Origin: Gammaproteobacteria bacterium
GTDB lineage: Bacteria > Pseudomonadota > Gammaproteobacteria > JAPPPA01
Direction: 5' to 3'
NCBI GenBank assembly: GCA_028817755.1
Contig: JAPPPA010000146.1
Coordinates: 1 to 9,452, forward strand
DNA: 9,452 nucleotides
Of the stretch, positions 1 through 5,989 are shown piece by piece. Within the stretch, counting starts at the first letter, position 1; each line of letters starts with the position of its first letter. The notes under the pieces were generated by a model. That model saw nothing but the letters and a program-made list of their open reading frames with translations, made no database searches and was not told the DNA's origin. Made by a program: the position numbers and the translations under genes.

Positions 1-1192
1 AATCGCTTTCGCGATAGCGGCGTTTCATGTGGCAGAGAATGCCTTCAAAGGTACGCGAGCGTTTACTCTCTTCGCCGCGTTCGTTGTAGTACACAAACTC
101 AATCTTTTTCTCGCCACTACCGTAGAGCAGCACTTTTTGCTGTTTTGGCGTGAGTTCGTTCCACTTGGTATCAACACTAAAGCCGTAAGCGTTTGCTACG
201 CCTTTGACTAAGGCAAAAGACCAAGGGTTACGACGGTCCCAGCCTTGGATGGCGCCGCCTGCCATGCTGAGCGTGGGGTTTTTAACGACTTTTGCTGGAT
301 CGAAAAACTGTTGTACGCCAAGGCCATCGCAAGTCGGGCAGGCGCCAGTGGGGTTGTTGAATGAGAATAAGCGCGGCTCTAATTCCGGCAAGCTGTAGCC
401 ACAGTGGTGGCAGGCCATATTGGCGGAGAAGGTGAGCGGCTCTTCTAGCCCGGCTTCGCCTTCACGCATGGGCGCAACGATGGCAATGCCGCCGGTTAGG
501 CGCAGCGCGGTTTCAAAGCTTTCGGCTAGGCGCTGTTTTAGGTCTTCGCGCACTTTGAAGCGATCGACCACGATTTCAATCGTGTGTTTCTTGCGTAGCT
601 CTAGTTCGGGTGCGTCATCTAGCTCAACCATTTCACCGTTAATACGGGCGCGGATAAAGCCTTGTGCGCGCATTTCGTCGAGCAGTTTGAGGTGTTCGCC
701 TTTGCGTTCTTGCACCACGGGAGCGAGCAGCATGAGGCGGCTTTCTTCTGGTAGCTCCAAAACACGGTCGACCATTTGGCTAACGGTTTGCGCTTCTAGA
801 ACGGTGTCGTGATCTGGGCACTTCGGCGTGCCAACGCGGGCGAAGAGTAGACGCAGGTAATCGTATATCTCAGTCACAGTGCCCACAGTTGAGCGCGGGT
901 TGTGGCTGGTGGATTTTTGCTCAATCGAAATCGCAGGGCTTAGGCCTTCAATGGAATCTACATCGGGCTTTTCCATCAGCGACAGGAACTGGCGCGCGTA
1001 GGCAGAAAGCGATTCCACATAACGGCGTTGGCCGTCTGCATAAATGGTGTCAAACGCCAGTGATGATTTGCCAGAGCCGGATAAACCGGTGATAACAATC
1101 AGCTTGTCGCGCGGTAAATCGACGTCGATATTTTTCAGATTGTGGGTGCGGGCACCGCGAACGCGGATGGTGTCGAGACGGGATTGCGACAT
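1..1192 (-). CDS. uvrA: UvrA, excinuclease ABC subunit A (N-terminal part, cut by window edge)
   Basis: UvrA is the cytoplasmic ATPase that scans DNA for bulky lesions and loads UvrB in nucleotide excision repair. I translated the minus strand from the ATG at 1192-1190; 397 codons stay open to the left edge, with no frameshift in the parts checked. The start MSQSRLDTIRVRGARTHNLK matches UvrA with a few extra residues ahead of the E. coli start. Walker A of the first ABC module is GLSGSGKSS (residues 36-44), followed by the conserved stretches RRYVESLSAYARQF and IEQKSTSHNPRSTVGT. The UvrB-binding region follows at roughly residues 130-245. A C4 zinc module has C261, C264, C285 and C288, with spacing as in E. 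coli. The signature motif and the second ATPase module lie outside the window. The gene is divergent from the MFS-ssb pair. No strong Shine-Dalgarno precedes the ATG. Identification is very secure. Confidence 0.98.
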   Translation of the reverse strand, partial: MSQSRLDTIRVRGARTHNLKNIDVDLPRDKLIVITGLSGSGKSSLAFDTIYADGQRRYVESLSAYARQFLSLMEKPDVDSIEGLSPAISIEQKSTSHNPRSTVGTVTEIYDYLRLLFARVGTPKCPDHDTVLEAQTVSQMVDRVLELPEESRLMLLAPVVQERKGEHLKLLDEMRAQGFIRARINGEMVELDDAPELELRKKHTIEIVVDRFKVREDLKQRLAESFETALRLTGGIAIVAPMREGEAGLEEPLTFSANMACHHCGYSLPELEPRLFSFNNPTGACPTCDGLGVQQFFDPAKVVKNPTLSMAGGAIQGWDRRNPWSFALVKGVANAYGFSVDTKWNELTPKQQKVLLYGSGEKKIEFVYYNERGEESKRSRTFEGILCHMKRRYRESD

Positions 1193-1217
1193 TGTTATCT
1201 AAGTGGCTAAGCAAACC

Positions 1218-1226
1218 TGATACTAT
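1218..1226 (+). promoter_or_regulatory. Candidate extended -10 promoter for MFS-ssb
   Basis: The sequence TGATACTAT fits an extended -10 element (TGn followed by a TATAAT-like hexamer at 1221-1226). No good -35 lies 16-18 bp upstream, which an extended -10 can tolerate. Transcription would start near 1233, leaving about 60 nt before the GTG at 1294. A short inverted repeat, GCGTT-ACTA-AACGC (1236-1249), sits just downstream and could be an operator or chance. Inferred from sequence only. Confidence 0.4.
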
Positions 1227-1227
1227 A
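1222..1227 (-). promoter_or_regulatory. Candidate -10 element for uvrA
   Basis: On the minus strand these bases read TATAGT, a five-of-six match to the sigma-70 -10 consensus. The transcript would start around 1214 and give a leader of about 20 nt before the uvrA ATG. No convincing -35 is visible at 1244-1251. The hexamer overlaps the candidate rightward -10 almost completely, so the two promoters could exclude one another. There is no CTG-N10-CAG LexA box in the intergenic region. Confidence 0.35.
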
Positions 1228-1293
1228 CCGCCTCTGCGTTACTAAACGCGGCCTTTCGTCCCATTTTTAACTTGTTTTAGCCGCTTCCGCTCT

Positions 1294-2499
1294 GTGTCTT
1301 CAAACGCCTTTACCCCATTAGAAAAACGCGCTGTTTTTAGCCTTGCGCTTGTGTTGATGCTGCGCATGTTGGGCTTGTTTATGTTGCTGCCGGTTATTGC
1401 TTTGGTGGCGGGCGCTGTAGAAGGTAATACACCGATGTTGGTGGGTATTGCAGTTGGCATTTATGGGCTTACTCAGGCGGCGTTACAAATCCCGTTTGGC
1501 GTGCTTTCTGATCGCATTGGCCGTAAGCCGGTGATGTGGCTTGGGCTGGCGATTTTTGTGGCTGGCTCGTTGCTTGCGTGGCAAGCCGCTGATATCTACT
1601 GGATGATTGCCGGCCGCGTGTTGCAAGGCGGCGGTGCGATTGCGGCAGCGGGTTCTGCCTTGGCGGCAGATTTAACCCGTGAAAGCCAGCGCACTAAGGC
1701 GATGGCCTTACTGGGCGCGAGCGTCGGTATGGCGTTTACCTTGTCGCTATTTGTAGGGCCGTTGTTAGTAGAGCCGCTAGGTGGCCAAGGTCTGTTCTTG
1801 GGTTCTGCCGTTGCCGGCGTGTTGGCGATGCTGTTGTTGTTACGTGTACCGAACCCGGAGCAACGTAAAACCAATAACTACCAAATTTCCGCCGTATTGC
1901 AGCCGCAGTTGTTGCGACTCAATTTCTCCGTATTTGTCTTGCATGCCTTAGTCACCAGTTTGTTTGTGGTGGCGCCCGGTTTATTGCGTGACCAATTTGC
2001 AATGCCAGTATCCGATCACTGGATGGTTTGGCTGGGTGTTGTGGTTGGTTCTTTAGCCTTAATTTTGCCGATTGTGATGAAGGCTGATAAAAACGATCGC
2101 AGTATGCGTCGGCTGCCTTTGTCTATCGCAGCGTTAGCAGCGGGCATGGCAATGGCCAGCCAAGCCGGTGACTTACAGATGTTGATACTGGCCTTGCTGC
2201 TGTTCTTCGCTGGCTTTAATTTCTTAGAAGCGGCCATGCCTGCACTGGTATCAAAAATGGCTGGTGAAGAGTGGCGCGGCGCGGCCATGGGCGTTTTTGC
2301 CAGCAGCCAGTTTTTAGGTGCGTTTGCTGGTGGCGTATGGGCCGGTTGGGTGAGTGCCAGCTGGGGCCCGCAAAGAGTTTTTGTAGTCGCGGCCGTGGCG
2401 GCGATCGCTTGGTATATGATGATGCGATGGTGGGTTAACCGTGCGGACGAAGACACGGAACTACCAGAACAAACAAACCCGTCAGAGGAAGTGAATTAG
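1294..2499 (+). CDS. YajR-like MFS transporter, lacking the C-terminal YAM domain
   Basis: This is an inner-membrane major facilitator superfamily protein of 401 residues, predicted to have 12 transmembrane helices; its substrate is unknown, and it is probably a proton-coupled drug or metabolite exporter. It resembles E. coli YajR: TPLEKR near the start, then LRMLGLFMLLPV, GIAVGIYGLTQAALQIPFG and motif A GVLSDRIGRKP (residues 69-79), GRVLQGGGAIAAA, and FNFLEAAMPALVSK with MGVFASSQFLG in the second half. YajR carries a ferredoxin-like YAM domain after helix 12; here only about 20 polar, acidic residues follow. The start is GTG at 1294, with no clear ribosome-binding site. It places TPLEKR where YajR has its equivalent, and no upstream in-frame start is visible. 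The stop TAG (2497-2499) abuts the ssb ATG, so co-transcription and translational coupling with ssb are likely. The family call is firm; the function is not. Confidence 0.9.
   Translation: MSSNAFTPLEKRAVFSLALVLMLRMLGLFMLLPVIALVAGAVEGNTPMLVGIAVGIYGLTQAALQIPFGVLSDRIGRKPVMWLGLAIFVAGSLLAWQAADIYWMIAGRVLQGGGAIAAAGSALAADLTRESQRTKAMALLGASVGMAFTLSLFVGPLLVEPLGGQGLFLGSAVAGVLAMLLLLRVPNPEQRKTNNYQISAVLQPQLLRLNFSVFVLHALVTSLFVVAPGLLRDQFAMPVSDHWMVWLGVVVGSLALILPIVMKADKNDRSMRRLPLSIAALAAGMAMASQAGDLQMLILALLLFFAGFNFLEAAMPALVSKMAGEEWRGAAMGVFASSQFLGAFAGGVWAGWVSASWGPQRVFVVAAVAAIAWYMMMRWWVNRADEDTELPEQTNPSEEVN
2484..2491 (+). promoter_or_regulatory. Strong Shine-Dalgarno of ssb
   Basis: AGAGGAAG lies inside the last codons of the MFS gene, 8 nt before the ssb ATG at 2500. 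It is the only strong ribosome-binding site before any start codon in the window. It supports both the chosen ssb start and high translation of SSB from the bicistronic message. Confidence 0.8.
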
Positions 2500-3045
2500 A
2501 TGGCACGTGGTGTAAATAAAGTTATTTTGGTTGGTAATCTGGGTTCTGATCCAGAGAACAAATACCTGCCAAGTGGCAGCTCTGTAAGCGAATTCAGCGT
2601 AGCGACAACCCGCGCGTGGAAAAACAAAGACAGCGGCCAGCAGCAAGAAGAAACCGAGTGGCATCGCATTACTGCCTTTGGCCGTCAGGCTGAAATTTGC
2701 GGCGAGTACCTGCGTAAAGGTTCTCAGGTTTACATTGAAGGCCGTTTGAAAACTGACAAATGGCAAGACCAGCAAGGCAACACCCGTTACACCACCAAGG
2801 TAGTGATGGAAAACATGCAAATGCTAGGTGGCCGCGGCGGTTCTGCGCCGATGGGCGACAACGGCGGTTTTGGTGCTCAGCAACAACAAGGCGGCCAGCA
2901 AGGTGGTGGTCAATGGGGCGGTCAGCAGCAACAGCAGCAGCCTCCTCAGCAGAACCAAGGTTGGAATCCGCAGCCGACTGGTGGCCAAGGTAGTCAAGCG
3001 CCGGCTGGTGACACAGGTATCATCGACGACGATATTCCGTTCTAG
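2500..3045 (+). CDS. ssb: Single-stranded DNA-binding protein SSB
   Basis: SSB coats single-stranded DNA as a homotetramer during replication, recombination and repair, and recruits partner enzymes through its acidic tail. The 181-residue product has the expected three parts. An OB-fold spans residues 1 to about 112, beginning MARGVNKVILVGNLGSDPE and including EWHRITAFG and YLRKGSQVYIEG, with the DNA-stacking aromatics W40, W55, F61 and W88 aligning with those of the E. coli protein. A disordered linker rich in Gly and Gln covers about 113-170, with Q4 and Q6 runs. The conserved tip is DDDIPF. The length is close to the E. coli protein (178 residues). The start is fixed by the strong ribosome-binding site at 2484-2491. 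It is the last gene of its transcript, followed by a terminator. Confidence 0.98.
   Translation: MARGVNKVILVGNLGSDPENKYLPSGSSVSEFSVATTRAWKNKDSGQQQEETEWHRITAFGRQAEICGEYLRKGSQVYIEGRLKTDKWQDQQGNTRYTTKVVMENMQMLGGRGGSAPMGDNGGFGAQQQQGGQQGGGQWGGQQQQQQPPQQNQGWNPQPTGGQGSQAPAGDTGIIDDDIPF
2923..2940 (+). repeat. CAG/CAA triplet run encoding Gln6 in the SSB linker
   Basis: Six consecutive Gln codons, five CAG and one CAA, encode SSB residues 142-147. A second Gln run (CAG-CAA-CAA-CAA) lies at 2878-2889. The CAA interruption and short length limit slippage, but gain or loss of whole triplets would only change linker length and leave the frame intact. Confidence 0.85.
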
Positions 3046-3067
3046 CCAGCACGCCTATTAAATATCC

Positions 3068-3094
3068 AAGAAGCCCGCACCGCGGGCTTCTTTT
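3068..3094 (+). terminator. Intrinsic terminator after ssb
   Basis: A perfect 11-bp inverted repeat (AAGAAGCCCGC at 3068-3078 and GCGGGCTTCTT at 3082-3092) encloses the 3-nt loop ACC. The descending arm runs into TTCTTTTG, giving the U-tract for rightward transcripts. It starts 22 bp after the ssb stop codon. On the minus strand no T-run follows the hairpin, so it looks one-directional. Confidence 0.92.
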
Positions 3095-3120
3095 GTAAGA
3101 AACATAGTGAAGATAGTGAC

Positions 3121-4473
3121 ATGAGCAATATCCCATCCTGCTTTAAAGCCTACGACGTACGCGGCAAAGTGCCGAGCGAGCTAAACCCAGAATTGGCTTA
3201 CAACATCGGCCGTGCCTTTGTGCAATTTACGGGGGCGACGTCGGTCGCGGTTGGTCGTGATATGCGTTTGTCTGGTCCTGAAATTTGCGCGGAATTAATG
3301 CGTGGCTTAACCGAGCAAGGCGCAGATGTATTGGATATTGGTGTCGTAGGTACCGAAGAGGTGTATCACGCAACTTTTAGCCAAGGTTTGGGCGGCGGCA
3401 TTATGGTGACCGCGAGCCATAACCCGGCGGACTACAACGGCATGAAAATGGTGCGCGCAGAAGCTCGCCCAATTTCTGCTGATACCGGTTTGATGGATAT
3501 TGGCGCCTTGGCGGTGGCAGGTGAGTTTGAAGCATCTGACCGCACCGGCAATATTACTGAAAAAGATCTTCGCCCTGAGTACGCGCAGTTCTTGCTTGGT
3601 CAGGTCGATGTGCCGAGCTTGAAGCCGTTCAAAGTGGTGACTAACGCCGGTAACGGCTGCGCCGGCTTGGTAGTGGATGCGATTTCGCCTTCACTGCCGT
3701 TCGAGCTTGTGAGCTTGCAACACGAGCCTGACGGCACCTTCCCAAATGGCGTGCCTAATCCGCTATTGGTAGAAAACCGTGAGCTAACCGCTAAAGCCGT
3801 ACGCGATAGCGGCGCTGACTTTGGTGTGGCTTGGGACGGCGATTTTGACCGCTGCTTCTTGTTTGACGAGAACGGCAACTTTATCGAGAGTTATTATCTG
3901 ATCAGCTTGATCGCTGAAACCTTGCTGGAACGCGAGCAGGGCGCAGCGATTGTTTATGACCCGCGTCTCACTTGGGCAACCGTAGAAACCGTGGCGAATG
4001 CCGGTGGTAAGCCGGTGCAGTCGAAATCCGGCCACGCCTTTATGAAAGACGTGATGCGTGAAGAAGACGCCATTTACGGAGGCGAAATGAGCGCGCATCA
4101 TTATTTCCGCAGCTTTGCCTACTGCGACAACGGCAACTTGCCATGGTTGTTTATTGCTGAGCTGATGGCTAAAACCGGTAAGTCTTTATCTCAGTTGATT
4201 GGCGAGCGCGAAGCTGCTTACCCAATCAGCGGTGAGATCAATAGCCGTATTGAAGACCCAGACGCCAAGATCGCCGAGATCCGCGCCAAGTACGAGCCGG
4301 ACTGCGAAAGCATTGACCTAATGGATGGCATCGGTATTAACTTCGCCGACTGGCGCTTTAACCTGCGTAAATCCAACACCGAGCCATTGGTGCGTTTGAA
4401 CTTAGAAGCGAAATGCGATAAAGCCCTTTGTGACAGCAAAACGGAAGAGTTACTTTCCATTTTGCGCTGCTAG
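3121..4473 (+). CDS. manB: Phosphomannomutase/phosphoglucomutase, ManB/CpsG type
   Basis: This cytoplasmic alpha-D-phosphohexomutase interconverts mannose-6-phosphate and mannose-1-phosphate, and in some relatives the glucose phosphates, feeding GDP-mannose and surface polysaccharide synthesis. At 450 residues it matches the E. coli CpsG length (456) and aligns throughout. The N-terminal substrate loop contains FKAYDVRGK (residues 8-16). The phosphoserine loop is TASHNPADYNG with catalytic S99. The Mg-binding loop DGDFDR holds D239, D241 and D243. The sugar-binding loop is GEMSAHH (321-327). The C-terminal phosphate-binding loop is RKSNTEP (416-422). The ATG at 3121 has a weak GAAG (3109-3112) upstream. 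It begins 26 bp after the ssb terminator, with no evident promoter in that gap. No manC, gmd or glycosyltransferase gene is adjacent. Mannose versus glucose specificity (ManB versus AlgC-like) cannot be settled from sequence; similarity to CpsG favours mannose. Confidence 0.93.
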   Translation: MSNIPSCFKAYDVRGKVPSELNPELAYNIGRAFVQFTGATSVAVGRDMRLSGPEICAELMRGLTEQGADVLDIGVVGTEEVYHATFSQGLGGGIMVTASHNPADYNGMKMVRAEARPISADTGLMDIGALAVAGEFEASDRTGNITEKDLRPEYAQFLLGQVDVPSLKPFKVVTNAGNGCAGLVVDAISPSLPFELVSLQHEPDGTFPNGVPNPLLVENRELTAKAVRDSGADFGVAWDGDFDRCFLFDENGNFIESYYLISLIAETLLEREQGAAIVYDPRLTWATVETVANAGGKPVQSKSGHAFMKDVMREEDAIYGGEMSAHHYFRSFAYCDNGNLPWLFIAELMAKTGKSLSQLIGEREAAYPISGEINSRIEDPDAKIAEIRAKYEPDCESIDLMDGIGINFADWRFNLRKSNTEPLVRLNLEAKCDKALCDSKTEELLSILRC

Positions 4474-4509
4474 TTAGTCACTGGTTTAGCCGCTAGCGCT
4501 CCGACACCT

Positions 4510-5910
4510 ATGACACCCATTAAACGTGTCGCCTTATACCTAGGCCCATTGTTGGGTCTGGCGCTCGCGGCTTGGTTGAATGCCAGCGGCCAATCTTTTG
4601 ATGTGGTTGTCACGGCAGGCCTGACGGTATGGGTAGCGTTATGGTGGGTGTTTGAGCCGGTTCCGATTCCCATTACTTCGTTACTGCCGCTGGCCGTTTT
4701 GCCGGGGCTGGGGGTGCTGAGCCAAAAAGAAGTTAGCGCCGCCTACGGCCACAAATTAATTTTGTTATTGCTTGGTGGTTTTTTGCTATCTACGGCCATG
4801 GCTAAGAGTGGCGCTCATCGGCGCTTGGCGCTGAACATGGTTAACCTGTTCGGAGCTAGCAGCCCCAAACGTGTGCTGTGGGGCTTTATGGCAGCCACCG
4901 CGCTGCTGAGTATGTGGATTTCCAACACCGCAACGACCTTGATGATGCTGCCGATTGCATTAGCGGTGATTGAAAGCAGCAAAGGGGACCCTAAATTCTC
5001 GCCGATGTTATTACTCGGTATCGCTTATGCCGCGAGTATTGGCGGCATGGGTACGCCAATTGGCACGCCGCCGAACTTGGCCTTTATGCAGCAATATTCA
5101 AAGGCGACCGGTACCGAACCCAGTTTTGCCGAATGGATGGCATGGGCGTTGCCAGCGATGATTCCTATGTTGGCGCTGGCGGCTTGGTGGTTGGGCAAGA
5201 AAATTGCGCCGCAAGGGCAGCTGCAGTTGCCGAGTGTGGGCTCTTGGCAGAGCATTGAAAAACGCGTGTTGGCCGTGTTTGCGTTAACCGCCTTGGCTTG
5301 GGTTACGCGCAAAGAACCGTTCGGTGGTTGGTCTGAATGGTTCGGTTTGCCGCATGTGAACGACGCCCATGTGGTCTTGCTGGCGGTTGTTTTGATGTTT
5401 GTGATTCCTGATAGTAGCCGCCATGAGGACGGCAGAGCTGGTCGCTTACTCGACTGGCAAACAGCCAATCAGATTCCTTGGGGAATCTTACTGTTGTATG
5501 GCGGAGGCTTAACCATTGCCGCGGCCTTTAAACAGTCTGGTTTGAGCGCCATATTGGCCGAAGCGCTATCGCCGCTGCATGCCTTGCCGCTTATCGCCTT
5601 AATTGCGGCGGTGTGTTTAATGGTGACGTTTTTAACCGAGCTGACGAGCAATACCGCTACCACTATTTTGCTACTGCCAGTTTTGGCGGCGGCTGCGGTG
5701 TCGGTGGATGTCGATCCGCTATTGTTGATGTTGCCAGCCACACTTACTGCCAGTTGCGCGTTTATGTTTCCGGTGGCTACCGCACCCAATGTGATTGTGT
5801 TTGGTACCGGGCAGCTCACAGTGGCGCAAATGGCGAGAACGGGTTTTGTATTGAACCTGCTTGGTGTTGCCGTGGTGACGTCGATAATTTGGTTGCTGTT
5901 CGCTCGTTAG
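4510..5910 (+). CDS. DASS/SLC13-family sodium:dicarboxylate (divalent anion) symporter
   Basis: This inner-membrane protein probably imports a divalent anion (a dicarboxylate such as succinate, or possibly sulfate) with sodium ions. The 466 residues are strongly hydrophobic and close in length to VcINDY. The internal duplication typical of the family is visible: two Ser-Asn-Thr substrate/sodium motifs, WISNTATTLMMLPIA (SNT at 138-140) and ELTSNTATTILLLPVL (SNT at 380-382). Each is followed by a proline/asparagine turn, IGTPPN (185-189 region) and VATAPNVIVFGTG (422-434). The segment from A414 to V430 fits the family signature as I remember it. The ATG at 4510 is the only start in frame after the manB stop, 36 bp upstream, and no Shine-Dalgarno is seen. 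Co-transcription with manB is plausible from spacing, but there is no functional link. The family is secure; the substrate is not. Confidence 0.92.
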   Translation: MTPIKRVALYLGPLLGLALAAWLNASGQSFDVVVTAGLTVWVALWWVFEPVPIPITSLLPLAVLPGLGVLSQKEVSAAYGHKLILLLLGGFLLSTAMAKSGAHRRLALNMVNLFGASSPKRVLWGFMAATALLSMWISNTATTLMMLPIALAVIESSKGDPKFSPMLLLGIAYAASIGGMGTPIGTPPNLAFMQQYSKATGTEPSFAEWMAWALPAMIPMLALAAWWLGKKIAPQGQLQLPSVGSWQSIEKRVLAVFALTALAWVTRKEPFGGWSEWFGLPHVNDAHVVLLAVVLMFVIPDSSRHEDGRAGRLLDWQTANQIPWGILLLYGGGLTIAAAFKQSGLSAILAEALSPLHALPLIALIAAVCLMVTFLTELTSNTATTILLLPVLAAAAVSVDVDPLLLMLPATLTASCAFMFPVATAPNVIVFGTGQLTVAQMARTGFVLNLLGVAVVTSIIWLLFAR

Positions 5911-5968
5911 CGCGTTGTAGTCGCTGCTTGCGCTGTGGCTAAAAATGCTACAATCCGCGCCCTTTTTT
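5910..5968 (+). other. Bulged inverted repeat followed by T6, between symporter and miaB
   Basis: The left arm GCGCGTTGTAG (5910-5920) pairs with the right arm CTACAA-tc-CGCGC (5948-5960): 6 bp, a 2-nt bulge, then 5 bp, around a 27-nt loop. Two bases later comes a run of six T (5963-5968). It could act as an intrinsic terminator for the symporter transcript, although the loop is long. The right arm also contains the candidate miaB -10 hexamer. Confidence 0.4.
5928..5954 (+). promoter_or_regulatory. Candidate sigma-70 promoter of the miaB-phoH-ybeY-corC operon
   Basis: An extended -10, TGC-TACAAT (TG at 5946-5947, hexamer at 5949-5954), matches the consensus at five of six positions. A weak -35, TTGCGC at 5928-5933, lies 15 bp upstream, slightly short but tolerable with an extended -10. 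Transcription would start around 5960-5962. The leader of roughly 30 nt is pyrimidine-rich and has no Shine-Dalgarno. I see no obvious heat-shock promoter. Confidence 0.55.
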
Positions 5969-5989
5969 ATTTCTAACTGCTGATTTTCT

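Noticed and set aside
29..1092. Several plus-strand open frames across the left end
   Set aside because: All lie antisense to uvrA, whose minus-strand reading is continuous and matches the family throughout; their Ser/Arg-rich translations are typical of shadows.
1214..1232. Possible LexA-like site CTGATACTATACCGCC upstream of uvrA
   Set aside because: It has one CTG half and an AT-rich middle, but the right half is GCC instead of CAG and few central positions match the consensus. Better explained by overlapping -10 elements.
2482..2820. A 112-codon minus-strand open frame opposite ssb with hydrophobic stretches
   Set aside because: It is fully antisense to the ssb OB-fold, and the hydrophobic look follows from complementing polar codons. 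No start signal or family was recognised.
2760..3061. Two overlapping plus-strand open frames of 77 codons inside and past ssb
   Set aside because: They are frame shadows created by the low-complexity Gly/Gln linker of ssb; neither has a ribosome-binding site or a recognisable protein family.
4464..4500. Short palindromes (GCTAGC, AGCGCT) around the manB stop, considered as a terminator
   Set aside because: The best pairing is about 6 bp including a wobble, and no T-run follows, so it does not qualify as an intrinsic terminator.
4471..4512. manB and the symporter share a frame, separated by a single TAG with 12 open codons after it; ybeY and corC show the same pattern
   Set aside because: Both proteins end at their family's normal C-terminus, and each downstream gene has its own ATG. 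Sharing a frame is a one-in-three chance and gives no evidence of readthrough.
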